Shown here piece by piece: positions 36,004-57,260 of a DNA stretch of 64,000 bases (position 1 is its first letter; each line of letters opens with the position of its first letter). The stretch is from Anaeramoeba flamelloides (taxonomy: Eukaryota > Metamonada > Anaeramoebidae). Both the position numbers and the translations under genes were made by a program. The DNA lies in contig JANTQA010000033.1 of the NCBI GenBank assembly GCA_027625915.1, positions 3,534,001-3,598,000 on the forward strand, read 5' to 3'. A model generated the notes under the pieces. The model ran no database searches. It was not told where the DNA came from and was given only the letters and a program-made list of their open reading frames with translations.

Positions 36004-39000
36004 GAAATTCAAATAAAGATAAACAACTTTTATAAAACAAAACAAAATTTTTGATTTCTACAACATTTGATTGTTTTCAAAGATAAATCAATCACAAAGC
36101 AGGGTTCTTGAACAGAATATAGTAAAAACTCTTTCAAAGAGTGAAACAAATAGTTTAAAAACAATTTCAAAAAAGTTAATTAACCACTTTTTGAAAACAT
36201 TCTACTATTCAATTAATATATTTTGCGCTCAACTGTTTTTTTGAAAGTTTGAAGGATGATTATTTTTGAAGAAATTGTGATTATTTTTAAAAGACAAAAA
36301 ATAAAAGGAAAGAGTGAATGATTTTACTACGGAACTAATTGAGATCTTTCATCAATAATATCTTTAAAAGTAGAGTATAGAATGTTGTTATCAAGAAGAT
36401 ACAACACTAAATTAATTTAAAAATTTTAAAAAGACAGTAAAATTTTATATTACTCAAAATTTCTCATAAAAACCTAATTTATAAGAATAAAAAAAAAAAA
36501 AATAGATATATTTTTATTTGGAAAAAAAGTATGGCAAATTTATTTTAAAATATATTTATTAAATTCACTATTCAAAGTAGTATTTAAAGATACCAAACCA
36601 TTAAAAACCATTTATTGATTCTTGATAATAATTCAATTTGTTTCTTAGTGTTGTATTACATAAATAAAAGATTTTAATTTTTTCTGATCTCGATTTTATC
36701 TGATATTTTATAATTAGAAAAATGTTGTTTATTATTTTCTTTTTGATTGAAGAAATCGTTTTCATAACTTGTTTAATCTCAAAAGAGTTTCAAATAGAAT
36801 TGATTAAAATTCATTACATTTTATTATTTAAAAAATCGTTTGTATCCTTTTGGTATTTCCAATTTTTTATTGAAATTGAGCATGTATTGTTTTCACCAAA
36901 AACAATGTTGGTTTTTCCTTTTTTGCAAATATTTCATTCAATATATTTTGAAATAGACACCTTAGTTATTTATTCTATCAGTATTAATATTTAACTTAAT
37001 TTGGTATAGTTTATTAAATAACACCTTCATGAATAAAGATTATTTTTCATATTAAATGTTTAAAAAAAATGCCAGATTTTTTTAAGAAATGCCTTAGATC
37101 TATTTTTTTTTTAAATTTCATGAAAAATATTTGGTTAAAATAAAAAATAAATATTTAATTTCCTTATCCATACATTATTCTAATTAAAAAATCTAAAAAA
37201 ATTTCAAAGATAAGTGTTTTTAAAACACTATTAATATTTTGTATATATTTTTTTAAATATTAAATTACTCTTCAAATTATTCAATTGGGAAGATATTATC
37301 CAAATGAATAAATAAATTAAAATATTTTTTCTTTTTTTCGATTTTTTCCATCTGTGAATTATATATTTACTATGCTGAAAAGTTACAAATTAAAAAGGAC
37401 AAGCGACTATTTTTAATAATATTGAATATAAAAAACACAACTAAAAAAGGTGTGTATAACCCGAAAATAAAAAAGAAAAAAAAATGGTAAAAAATCCCAT
37501 AGGTTTCAAGCAAACCAGATCAAAAGTAAAAAAAAAAAAAAAAAAAAAATCAATTAAATTAAATAAAATAGCCCCCAAGAATGCGTAAGTTCAATTATCA
37601 AATTAAATTAAATTTACCAAAAGTATACTGGCTGTGATTTTACAACTTTTTAATTGAAATTCCATTATTTTATTTTCTTTTTTTTTAACCAATTTCTTCT
37701 AAAAAAAACTTTACAAAATTACTATTTGGTAAAAAAAGAGAAAAAGAGGGAAAAAAATCATCCGGAATTTATTTATGATATTTACTGAAAATGAAAAGTA
37801 AAATAAATTAAAAGAAGAAACAAATTAAATTTAAAGAGTAAATGATTACATTATTTCCAGTCAAATTAATCAAAACAATCTAAACCCCTTTTATTATCTA
37901 ATTTGTTAAAAATAGATTTGGAATCTCAAACTAAACTGCAATACAAAATATTTAACACACCAAAATTCAATTTTTTTTAAAACAATCTTATATAATTAAT
38001 TCTCAAAGACTAACGAAATGAGAACCATTCACAAATTGAAATGTTAATACTTGTTTATAAATTACAATATTTACAAAATAAAAATAAATATTTTTCAATA
38101 CTGATAAATTATCGGTGTTTATTAAAAAGTTTGGATAGAGAACCGATCAAAAAAATAAATTGGTAAATTTGTTAAAATTCTATTAGTAATATCGCTTAAT
38201 CAAAAGCTTAGATACCATTCCTAAATATCCATTCATTTATTTGTTTTCATTTGATAAAAAATTAATTATAATATACATTATTCTGATTTTTTTTTTAATA
38301 TAATTCAAAAAATCTGAAAATAAAAAAATAAATATATATATATAGCCAATTCTCACTTATAAACAACAAAAATATGATTTTAAAAATCAATTTTATTGTA
38401 TTTTTTCTTTTTAAGAAAAGATAAATAAAAAATTTTGATAAGATAACAAATTTTCCTTTTTAAAATTTTAAAAAAAATCTTAATTTCAATAATTAAAAAA
38501 GATTATTAAATCAAAAATAGATTTTTATACTATTCCAAATATTTAATAATGATGAAAGAAAATCATAAATTATTATTCAATTACTCAATATTTACGTCTG
38601 AAAAATATTGTTATATTATTATTTAATTAAATAGAGAAGTTACAAAATAATTAACTCTCGTTAATCAGAAAAGAAATTGTTTTTTGATAATATAGAAAAA
38701 TATAAATCTGGGAAAAAGAGAAACAGCCTTTAAGATTAAACAATTTAAAATTACTATTTTTACAAAATAAAAGGAACAAAACATTCATTCAACTTTCCAA
38801 AAAAAAAGATATATAAATGGAATAACATTTCACTTTTTTTATACTAGGAAACGAAACTGAAATTATTAATATAAATCGTAGAAATTGGGTACTTTGATGA
38901 TTTATTTTTATTTTTGATATATGATTTTTTCATGGAAAGCTGAGAGAAAATATTGATCTTTTAATTTTACATTTAATAATATGTCATAAAAATTTTATTG

Positions 39001-39401
39001 TTGAAGAATTTTAATAAAAAAAAACAAAATGAACAAGAAGCAAGAAAAAGACTGAACATTTTTTGTATAAGTATTCCATTGGAACAGTTAAAATTTCTCT
39101 TCTCATAATTTTACCTTAAAACCAAAGGACCAAACTCTATTTTCGAATTAAATTTTGGAGTAAAATACTAAATACTAAGAAAATGAGTGAAACAAACTAA
39201 ATAGTGAAAATTGAAAACTAAGTAGTTACCAAAACTGGTCAAAATGAAATAGATTCCTTTTTTAATCAGAAAAATGGCTAGTGGTTAAATAGGAAAACAA
39301 TAATAACATTAGATATGAAAGTTCCTTTCACTTGAAAATCTAAATTTTATCATTTTTTTATTATAATCTTTTACTTTTTTCAAAAATATTTTTGAAATAC
39401 A
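36004..39401. other. Long AT-rich intergenic stretch
   Basis: About 3.4 kb without a credible gene. An open frame near 36,722-36,994 encodes only AT-driven hydrophobic sequence. A half-copy of family E appears at about 37,725-37,870, recognised by the 'tttactgaaaatgaaaag' word. A runs occur near 37,528. Confidence 0.5.
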
Positions 39402-42400
39402 ATGGAAGAAAAAGCTTTGGTTATAATTCAAAAAAAAAAGTTTGTTCCTCTTAAAACATATTGGGACGAACCGTTCGATGAAGAAAAGCCAATTGAAGAA
39501 AAGACTGTTAATCACAGTTTGCAACAAACACAAGAACTTACTTCTAATGACGAACTTTACGAGCTTTGTATTGATTTAGATTTGTTATTAGAAAAACAAC
39601 AAGCATTAAAAGAATCATTTAAACCAGATCCAGAAGAACTGTTGTTAGTAGAAGAAATGATAGAAACACAAACGAGCAATTTACGTCAAGTTATTGGTAG
39701 TGATTTGTTGGAATGGTCAAAACAAAAGAAACAAAATTATTTTTATCCTTTTTTGGTTAATAAAATTGCACAAAAGAAGACACAAAAAAAGCCCAAAAGA
39801 AACCACCTTGATTGGGTTGGTTACTTCAAACAGATCAACAACATTAATCAGACAATCCAAATCTGTCGTGACTTAAAATTACATACACAAAGGCGCCCAA
39901 GAAAATATGTTTTACATCAGCTAACAATTTTATATGTAAGCCTTAATGAAATTCCTCTTTATATTTCCCAAAGTTAAGAATCATGTGATCTGAATTACGT
40001 TCAAAATAATCATAATTGAAGTCTTGATTTGTTTTTTTTCTCATTCTTTTATTTTTGCCTCTTTCACCATAAAAATATTTTTGATAGCCACTTCCAATGA
40101 ATAATCACAAAAACCCAAGACTAAGCGCTTAAATTTCTCAAAGAAAATTTAGATATAAGAGTATCTAGAGTGTAATTTACACTCCTTCAATAATAAGAAT
40201 ATAATTCCAATTTTCTTGAAAAAATAATTATATTACCCAACCTCTTATTCTTCTGGGTTTATGTATTATTTGGTCTACCTATTCGTTTGGAATTTTAATG
40301 TTTGTAATGAGAATATAGGATTTAAGGTTTACAATCCCTGAAATTTGAAAGAAGATTATCTTACGTAGGGTGTAGTGACATGTTAATTTGGTTCTTAGCT
40401 GATCGATCTTGGATTTGGTATGAGTTTTAAAAGTGGTTCAAAATGGCAATTTTTGACAATTTATTTTTTTTTGTTTCCGAAATCAGAAATGAAGATTGTA
40501 AGATTAATTGGCTGGAACTTAACAAATATAAATAAAATGTGGTTTATCGGTTGTTGGTTGAAATTTTTAATTCTTTTATTGTTATTTGGTGCTTTTAAAA
40601 AACAATTTTTTTTTATTAAGCTAATTGACGAAAAAGTATTGAAAAATTTTCTTCTACAACCCAAAAATTTAAATTTATTCTTAAACACCTACCAATCTAT
40701 TAATCTTACACTCTTCATTTCTGATTTCGGAAACAAAAAAAAATAAATTGTCAAAAATTGCCATTTTGGACCACTTTTAAAACTCATACCAAATCCAAGA
40801 TCGATCAGCTAAGAACCAAATTAACAAGCCACTGCACGCTACGTAAGATAATCTTCTTTCAAATTTCAGGGATTGTAAACCTTAAGGGAACAATAAACTA
40901 AAAAAAACATTCAAGTAAATTTAACATCAAATTCAAATTAATTTTACTGCAACTTGAAATTGAAAAATGGGATAAAAATCTGATTAATACAAAGCTAAAC
41001 TTACTTTTAATGCTATTTTCCAAAATGAATTTTTGTTTTTAAAAAGTCTGATCCATTTTTCGAATTTTTGAAAAAGTTAAAAATTCAACATATTTCTGAA
41101 TTATTTAAAAAAATAATTATTTCCTTTGAAAGAAAATTAAAATCTTAATACCTGTAAAGGAAGTGTACAAAGATACACTTTAAAAATAAAACCACTAAGT
41201 TCTGGAATAACCAGGTTTAAAAAATCTACTTAATTTCCAAAAAATTACAATAATTATTTTAAACTTGAAAAAATATAATTTTTTCGATTCAAAGAACAGT
41301 TTAAATCAATTATTACTTTTTATTAAATAAAAAAATACAAGAAAAAAAACCAAACAATCAAATCAAAAATTCTCCCAAACTACTTTTTTAAAACCTGGAT
41401 AATTCAACTTATAATCTAAAGAAATACTTTTTCTATTTCTCTGTGAATAAAAAATCTTATGGAAATAATGGAAATAAGGGTGGTTTATTAATAATAATAA
41501 AAAAGATATTTCTAGAATTTTTTCGTGAAATATTAATTGCTGATTTAGATGTAATGGGAATACAATTTACTGATTTAATCATTATTAATATATATCGGAG
41601 AAATGACCGAAATATTGAAATTAATAAAAAAATAATAAATATCTTAAGAAAATACCAAAACAATAAAACAATTATTGGTGGTGATTTTAATTTAAATGAA
41701 AATAAAATAAAATTATTTGAAAAATTTAATTTTAAAATATTTCTTAATAATAAACCAAGTAGAAAACCAAACAATTTGGATTATTTTTTAACAAATTTTA
41801 ATAATTTAAAACTCAATAAATCAAAGACTATCAAAAATTTTATTAGTGATCATAATACAATTATGAATAAATTTGAAATAAACTCAAATTGGGAAATCAA
41901 TGATATCTATAAAATTAAAGATATTCCAACATTTCAAGAAGACTTTCTCCAATTCTTTTCTCGGCAGAATTTTAATTTAAATGAAGAAAATTTTATTTTA
42001 TTTAAAAAAAAATATAAACAGAAAGAAAGAATAGTATTTGATATCAAACAAGATAAATTAAAAATTAATAATTTACTTTATAAATTGTTTGATAAAAATG
42101 AAACTTTACATAAAATCAAAAAAATTAATGAATTAAATTACTTAAAATTACTTAATCAAATAAATGAAGAATATAATAAAAATAAAAACTTTTGGAAAAC
42201 ATTAAATAAAATAAGAGAAACTTCTACAAAAATGTTTTTAAATAATGAAACCATATTCACAGTGTATAACGATTTTGTAAAATCAATTAGTCAAAAACCT
42301 AATACAAATATAATTAATTATATTAAAAAATTTAAAATTAATAAAAATTCATTAAATCCAATTGACATAAAGGAAATTTTTGATCAAGATAAAATTAAAG

Positions 42401-45400
42401 AAATAATCAAATTTCAAAAAAATAAATCAGTTAAAGAATTTGACAAAATAAATCATTATAAGTTTCTAAAAAACCAACCAATTCAATATTTATTAAATTA
42501 TAATTATTTTATTAAAACAGTTCAAAATATTTTTTTTAAATTGGATAACAGACGAAACTGAAAAAAGTATAAATTTTATTAAAAAAAGAAATTTATTATT
42601 TATTCATAAATCGGGGGATGAAGGCGAACCATTAAATTATCGACCTATCTCTATAAATCAATCTCTTCCAAGATTTTTTTTAAAATTAATATACATTGGA
42701 ATTCAAGACTCATGGGACTTGATTTCAAAAAAAACAATTTGGATTTAAAAAATATTTTGGAACAAGAATTGCTGTTTTTAAATTTATTAAGAAAATTTAA
42801 AAAAATAAAAAATAAAAATAAAAATACAGAATACTTTGTAGTTACTATAGACATACAAAAATGTTTTGACTCTATACAACACTCGTTAATATATCAATCT
42901 ATTAAAAAAATTTATCAAAAATGAAACAATTAAAAATTGGCTCTTGAGATATTACAAAAAAGAAGGAATTGGAGTTTATCAAGGAGATCCCTTATCACCA
43001 ATTCTCTTCGCATTTATATCTCATTTCCTATTAGAAAAGTTAAAAACTTTAGCTGTTCATGTTCAAATGTATGCAGATGATCTTATTCTTATTATGAAAG
43101 GGCCATTAATCTCTCTAAAAATTAATTTAGAAAGTATTTTTGAAATAATAAAAAGATTCGGGATGAACCCACATAATAAAAAAAAACCAAATATAAAAAA
43201 AGAATTAAAAGATATTTTTTATCTTGGGATTTGGTTAGAAAAAAACACGCATCTTGAATATAATTTCAAAAAAAGTGGAAAAGTCCTTGGAAACACTTAA
43301 TCGATTGTTTCAACAAAATAAACTCAACAATGGAGTCAAAATAACTTCTTTCAAAGCTCTCATTTTAAGTCAACTTTATTATGGTCTTGAAATATTTGAC
43401 TTGAAACAAAATGATTTTGAAAGAATTGATAGATTTATCAATAAATCAGTCACAAATTTCTTACAAATTAATATCCATTCACCTCGATTAATTTATAAAA
43501 CTGAAGCAAAAATTGATCTCGCTAGATTAAAAAGTATACCGAAGAAAATATAAATTGATAGAAAAATTAGATTTCTTAAATTTAAAAAAAAATTAAAAAC
43601 AATACTAAATTTTCGAAAATTGGAAAATGAAAATATTAATTGGCACACTAAGGGATTAAAATTATTAGATTTAGAATTAAAAGTTTTTCGATTAACCGAA
43701 TTGGAAAATTCACCTAGTTGGAAAGTTCAACAATATCTAAAAATTATAAAACAACAAAATTGCAATTTCAAACAACAAAAATATTTAAACTGGAAAGCTT
43801 CAAAAACAATTCTAAAATTTCGAAATTTTACTAATTGTTTAAATAGGTACTCTTATGTAACAAGTAAAAATAAAAATAAAAATTGTGATTTATGTAAAGA
43901 AAAGTTAAATATTGATATTATTGTAGATTTCGATCATTTTTTATGGGACTGTCCGGCCTATAAAATAAATCGAAAAATCTGGATATATGAATTTTTTGAA
44001 AAAAAATAAAAAATTAATAATATCCCTGATATTATTAATAAAAAGAATTCATCATATATATTATCACTAGTAAGTGATAATAAAATTTGTGATTCTTTAA
44101 CAAAATTTCTAAAAAAAAGTTTAGAAATTAGGGCACACAGGAGAAAAGCAATTTTCTCTCTTCAAAAATAAAAAATAAAAAAAAAATAAAGAAATACTTT
44201 TTAATTTGATTATTTATAATCAATAATTAATTACCCAATTTTAATTCTTTTAGTGAGTCATTAAAAACACATTGATTAAATGTATATAAATAGACTTTAA
44301 AATTATTTCTCAATTTTTTAAAGATTTTCAAACAAATAAAACAAATTTAAATAAATAAATCTAATAAAAAAAAACAATAGATATTCTCAAATAACCGATT
44401 TTAATGTAAAAAGTTAGTTTTTAATACTCTTAATATTTGAAAAAGTATATTGTCTAATCTTTTAAATTTCAAGAAATTTCATAAATATTTGTGAATAAAA
44501 GAAATGATCAAATTTTTTAGATCTCCAAGGATTCAATATTTGATTTATTTTTATTGTATTTTTAAAATAAGATTAAAGGTTCAATTTTATTTATACATAT
44601 TATCTCCCAGAAATTACTCAAAGTGAGATTTCTTCAAAATAAAATTTTTATACAAATTTTTCTTTTTTTAATTTGATCCAAAAATAAAATAAAAAAGGAA
44701 CAAGTATTTTGACTGAAATTATAATTGGGGAAAATGAACTTCTTTTAAAAATGATAACTCATCTCTCTAAAGTTGTTAAATGAAGTTGCACATCGGGTTT
44801 AATTGTACCCTTGTGTAAATAATCACTCTATTACCTTTGTGATTAAAAATAAATAAGAGTTACTAGTCGCTTAACAGCAATATTATAATTTTCACAACAA
44901 ATCAACAAATTAATTTATAATTTGTTGATTCACGATAATGTTGAATATAATCAATTTGTGTTTTTTTGCTGATAATCTGAAATATTTCTAATAATATTCA
45001 AACTCGAGATAATGAACAAATATGCGATAATCAAAAAAAAAAAAAAAAAAGTTTTAATAAATTGGGAAATATTATTTTAGTTTTAATTAATGCTTAAAAA
45101 AAGAGTCTAAAAACCATTTAAAAGGATAAATAAAACAATATATGTAACACAGAATAAAAATTTTTATTTTTATTTTTTTATTATTTCAGGGAGGAGTTAT
45201 TAACCCCCCTTGTTTGCTCGAAAAAAAGTTTTTATTATTATCAATAAATAAATTTCTTATTTTTTGTGATTTTGTTCCATCTTGCAATTTATTAATTATT
45301 TACAATAAAAGTGGATGAATAATTACAATTTTAAATATATTAATTGTGATTAATTGATATTATTATGATTTTTGATAATATTCTAATTATTTTTTTACCC

Positions 45401-45919
45401 TTCTTTTATTTTGATAAATTTTCTTTAATAACTCCTTTATTACAATAAATAAAATAATTGATTTTCATATTTTTTGTTATATTGTGAATATTAAATTTTT
45501 AGATTATTTACGATAAAAGTGGATCGATATCATTTTAAATGAATTAATTATGATTAATTGATATTATTATAATTTTCGATAATATCATCAAATACTATTA
45601 ATGAAGCATTTAAAAGTCTTAAAAATTATTTTCTAAAAAATTTTTTTATAATTATTTGAATATTAATCTTTTACTATAGTCGTTATTGCCAAAATTAGGT
45701 GATGAAACCAAACAATCCCGAACCATTATTCAAAAAAACTTCAAACAAATTAAGGAAGTTCTAAATCTAAAAACAACTGAAGATTTATTTCATTTAAAAG
45801 GATACCATAAACTTATAATCGATCTTGCAGATTCAATCATCTACACAATAAAACAATCTCCAAAATATTTTTTAGAGAGGGGCAAACCATTTTTTGAGTA
45901 TAACTTAAATCTCAAATAA
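39402..45919 (+). CDS. Hypothetical two-exon protein, 257 residues
   Basis: I do not recognise the family. Exon 1 is 39402-39935 and exon 2 is 45680-45919; the donor GTAAGC and acceptor CTATAG both fall in phase 0 and give 257 residues. Both exons have coding-like composition, while the ATG frame read past the donor becomes random. Residues 50-110 are acidic and helical, about 120-135 is a basic KK/PK linker, and 135-257 is a helical region that runs smoothly across the splice (YVLHQLTILY then SLLPKLGDETKQ). There is no signal peptide or membrane span. The 5,744-nt intron contains a B fragment, family A copy 2 and family G copy 1 with its LINE. The exon pairing is inferred from phase and splice signals only. 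Confidence 0.65.
40080..40185 (-). repeat. Truncated family B copy
   Basis: Read on the minus strand it begins 'gtgtaaattacactctag' and continues with words like those of copy 1 for about 100 nt, then stops matching. Confidence 0.5.
40322..40885. mobile_element. Family A foldback element, copy 2 (TTAA-flanked)
   Basis: TTAA at 40322-40325 and 40882-40885 bound a 556-bp element. The ends are 'ggtttacaatccctgaaa' and its exact complement. The arms are about 220 nt and highly similar, with words such as 'aaaatggcaatttttgaca' in both. The central loop is about 120 nt. The right-hand TTAA is also the first base quartet of the adjacent family G element, so the two elements share one target site. 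Confidence 0.85.
40882..44874. mobile_element. Family G TTAA-flanked element, copy 1, split by a LINE
   Basis: Bounded by TTAA at 40882-40885 and 44871-44874. The left end starts 'ttaagggaacaataaac'; the complement of the right end starts 'ttaagcgactagtaactc'. Without the LINE and its duplication the element is about 1.22 kb and non-coding. It aligns along its length with copy 2 at 60,202-63,586, for example through 'tgtaaaggaagtgtacaaa' and 'ccactaagttctggaataac'. TTAA flanks with short inverted ends suggest a piggyBac-like non-autonomous element; no transposase is present. Confidence 0.75.
41433..44186 (+). mobile_element. LINE (non-LTR retrotransposon), 5'-truncated, copy 1
   Basis: The 2.75-kb insert lies between two perfect copies of the 16-bp duplication TAAAGAAATACTTTTT (41417-41432 and 44187-44202). 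It encodes an AP-type endonuclease missing its N-terminal part (motifs IIGGDFNLNEN and SDHNTI), then a reverse transcriptase (GDEGEPLNYRPIS, DIQKCFDSIQH, GDPLSPILFAF and YADDL) and a C-terminal CxxC...HxxxxxC finger (CDLC to DHFLWDC, near 43,890-43,950). Several frame changes break the coding region, so it is not intact. The 3' end is A-rich. No RNase H domain is seen. The clade is unclear. It is in the same orientation as the host gene whose intron it sits in. Confidence 0.9.
45296..45590. repeat. Two-unit tandem repeat of about 207 nt spacing
   Basis: The block starting 'attatttacaataaaagtgg' near 45,297 recurs near 45,504 as 'attatttacgataaaagtgg'. The similar part is about 85-90 nt in each unit. 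It lies just before the last exon of the 257-residue gene. Confidence 0.6.
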
Positions 45920-46041
45920 AAGAATCATGAAAATTGAAAACTGGGCTTCAACATGAGCATTTAATTAATACCCCAATATAAACTATTAATCAAAAATATA
46001 TATTTCTCCAGACTTTTTCTTTATTTTATTTTATTTATTTC

Positions 46042-46726
46042 TTAAGGGTAGAGTCATTACGGTGAAATTTTTTATTCTGAAATGGAAAAAAACTTTTTAG
46101 TAATTTTATTGAGGAACTAACACCAATCAAAAACCAACCAACCTATGATGTACGATCGATCTCCAAAAATCAACAACTAAAAATGAGGACATTTTTAGAA
46201 AAAAGCGCCAAAGAACGACACTCAATTTCCAATTAGAATGTTCGTGAATTACAATTCTGAAAACAACTATGTCAGTTTTGAAGTGTCGCTCTTTGGCGCT
46301 TTTTGAGATCTTGGTGACTTTTTTTTTCTTTTTTTTCTTTTTTCAAATGAGTTATTTTTATTGAAAGACTATTACCTAATCCTTACTTGGTCAAATTGCG
46401 AGGGTTTTAAAATAACCACAAATCAGACTAAATCGAATAAAATTGATTGTGAAATACAAGAAATCAATTTCCTTTAAATTAAAGAAATTTAACCTCATTG
46501 AAAAAGAAAATGAGAAAAGATGAATTTTTTTTTTTAAATTTTGATTTTTTGAAATTGAGAACTCTTTTTCTTCGTTGAATTTTTTGTCAAAGAGATCCTA
46601 TGGAATTTTTTTTTTTGTTATTTGAATTTTGTCAACCAAAAGAAGGCCTATTTCACAATACCCTTATTGGTCCCGGGTCACCCCTTGAGTATGGTGCCTT
46701 TTCACGGTAAATGACTCGACCCTTAA
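46042..46726. mobile_element. Family H TTAA-flanked element
   Basis: TTAA at 46042-46045 and 46723-46726 bound 677 bp. The left end is 'gggtagagtcattacggtg'; the complement of the right end is 'gggtcgagtcatttaccgtg', so the terminal inverted repeat is about 22 nt with few mismatches. The interior is non-coding, contains a GC-rich hairpin at about 46,200-46,304 and a GC-rich segment near the right end. It is a third TTAA-type family in the window and shares the GGG start with family G. Confidence 0.75.
46200..46304. repeat. GC-rich hairpin inside the family H element
   Basis: The word 'aaaagcgccaaagaacgac' (46201-46219) pairs with 'gtcgctctttggcgctttt' (46285-46303), giving a stem of about 22 bp with one mismatch and a loop of about 60 nt. 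The stem GC content is far above that of the surroundings. It may be part of the transposon ends or a structured RNA; I see no promoter. Confidence 0.65.
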
Positions 46727-47099
46727 AGTCTTAATTTTTCAACCAAAAATAGAAAAAAATTTTTTATCGCTTTTTTTTTTATTTATTTTGATGATTTTTG
46801 TCATTTTGTTTAATTTTAACCTTTCTTTTACTAAAATATTTTTAAAGTATTTAACTTCAGATTACAAATCAACTTCAATTATTAAGATAGAAGATTTTTG
46901 CTGATTATATTTTAAAGTTTCAAAAGTTGGTTTCTTTATAATTGGTAAGAAAATTTGTCAAATTTTTTATCAAAAAGAAAACACTTTTGCATTCTTCAAA
47001 AATAAATTGAAAAACTTATAAAAATTACAAAGTATTTCATTGTGTTAGAATACTTTTTTCGAATAAAGCACTTTTCAAATTTTGGCACTTAAATTTAAT
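46727..47099. other. AT-rich intergenic stretch
   Basis: Nothing is recognised here. Confidence 0.4.
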
Positions 47100-47660
47100 A
47101 TTTATTTTTTTTTTCCTTTTACATTTAGAATCTTCTTTATATTGGGAAGAATAGTAACAAAAGAAACAGATCAAGTTGTTACTTACTAATATTGGGATAC
47201 ACAAACTTGATAGTCTGAGTAACTTGAAAATAAAAATACAAAAAAAAATCATATAAATGGTCAAGAAGAAAAAGAGATAAGATCAAAGGAAAAAAAAAAG
47301 AAATAAAATTAATTAAATAACTATCCTCTAAATGAAAATTCATGACCAATTATCAAACAGAAATTAAATTTATCAAAAATAACAAGTATGTGTTTTTTGG
47401 GTGTTTTTAATAAATTATAATTGATTTTTTTATTTTTTTGATTTTTATCCAATACTTCTTTATCAAAACTTTTTCAATTTCGTTTTTTTTTTCCTTTTTC
47501 ATTCGTTCTTTTAAATTTTTTTCTTTGTCTTTTTAAACATTTAAAAAATTGGTTGTACCCTTTCTTTGAACAATCTTGATTTCTACTATCTAACACTTAA
47601 ATTATATTTGAGGAAATTTATGTAAAAGGACATATAGTGTGTGATTTACACTTCTTCAAT
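47100..47660 (-). mobile_element. Family B retroposon-like repeat, copy 3
   Basis: On the minus strand it starts 'gaagtgtaaatcacacac' and ends 'cccaatataaagaagattc' followed by an A-rich tail. It aligns over its full length with copies 1 and 2. The open frame at 47,037-47,264 is the A-rich 3' part of the repeat read through and is not a gene. Confidence 0.65.
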
Positions 47661-48791
47661 AATAGTAATAATTCATGTTTTTTTTTTTTTATTTTTGATT
47701 TTTTTTTCTTTTTACTTTTCTTTTTTTTTTTTTTTTTGTTTTTTTCTGTTCGTAATTTGATCAAATTGAGAAAAAAACAAAAATATTATAAAAAGTAAAT
47801 AAACATTAAGAACATTAAAACTATGTTTTTTTTTTAAAAATAAATTTTATTATTTCCAAAAAATATTTTTGTTAAACATTTTTTCATGAAAAGTTTCTCA
47901 AATAAAAAATTGGTAATGCTCATTTCAAAAATAATGACCACTTTTGTTTTTTATGTCATTGATTTTATTTTTTTAAAACTTTTAAATACCGGTGTTTTAT
48001 AGATTTCCAATGATTTAAAAAGTGAATTATGAATCAAATTTAGTTATTAGTTGTTTTTAAATCGAAAATGATAATTATTTTTTCAATTTATTATTTCTGG
48101 TGAATCATAATTTTTGAAATAGAGTTTAATTTCTACTAAATATAATTTTTTAACAAAAAAACTCTCAAATAGATGTACCAAGTTTTTACTTTTATGACAA
48201 CTTATTTCTGTTGATCATTAATTTTTTTTTTACTTTTTGTGGTTTGTTTTCAAATAACTCCAGCGACAATTATATACATTTACATATTAAATGTGAAAAA
48301 AAAGGAATCTTAAAAATATTATTATTTATAAAAATCAGAAAAACAAAAAAATAAAAAATATAATATTTAATTATTTTTTTAGTTCTGAATTTTTATTTTT
48401 TTCCGAGATTTTCGACAAGAAAAATCAAAATTTATCAAAAAAAAAAAAAAAAATCAAATTAAAAATAAAAAGAAAAAAAAAAAAAAGAAATGAAAGATGT
48501 GATAAAGATTTGTAAACTAATAATCTCATAAAATTAGAACTACAAAATTCTTCTTGTCGATTTTTAAAATTCTCTCAAAATGGAAAAAAAAAAAAATAAT
48601 AAAAATTTATATTGAAATTGAAGAAATTAATAAAAAGGTAAAAAGTAAAAAAAAAAAAAAAGGATCTAAAGAAAAAAAGATTTGTAATAAAGGAATTTGA
48701 TAATGAATGATAAATTTAAAAAAATAATTCACCATTCAAAGAATAATAGTTTCAAGATTGAAAAGATAAATCATTTCTAGAATTAAAAGAA
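47661..48791. other. AT-rich intergenic stretch downstream of MTHFR
   Basis: No gene is seen. Long T and A runs occur near 47,685, 47,720, 48,436 and 48,650. The MTHFR 3' UTR must begin here. Confidence 0.45.

Positions 48792-57260
<8,469 letters not shown>

Noticed and set aside
36722-36994. 90-residue hydrophobic open frame
   Set aside because: Composition is that of random AT-rich DNA; there is no domain, and neighbours are non-coding.
40420-40746. Open frames on both strands near 40.4-40.7 kb and 55.6-56.1 kb
   Set aside because: They lie in the arms of the family A foldbacks and mirror each other.
45160-45230. Small piece resembling the LINE 3' end on the minus strand
   Set aside because: The words 'gttattaacccccc' and 'tgtttgctcg' resemble the 3' end of LINE copy 2, but the match is too short to call an element.
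46640-46740. Possible small RNA gene in the GC-rich segment
   Set aside because: It coincides with the right end of the TTAA-flanked family H element, which explains the unusual composition.
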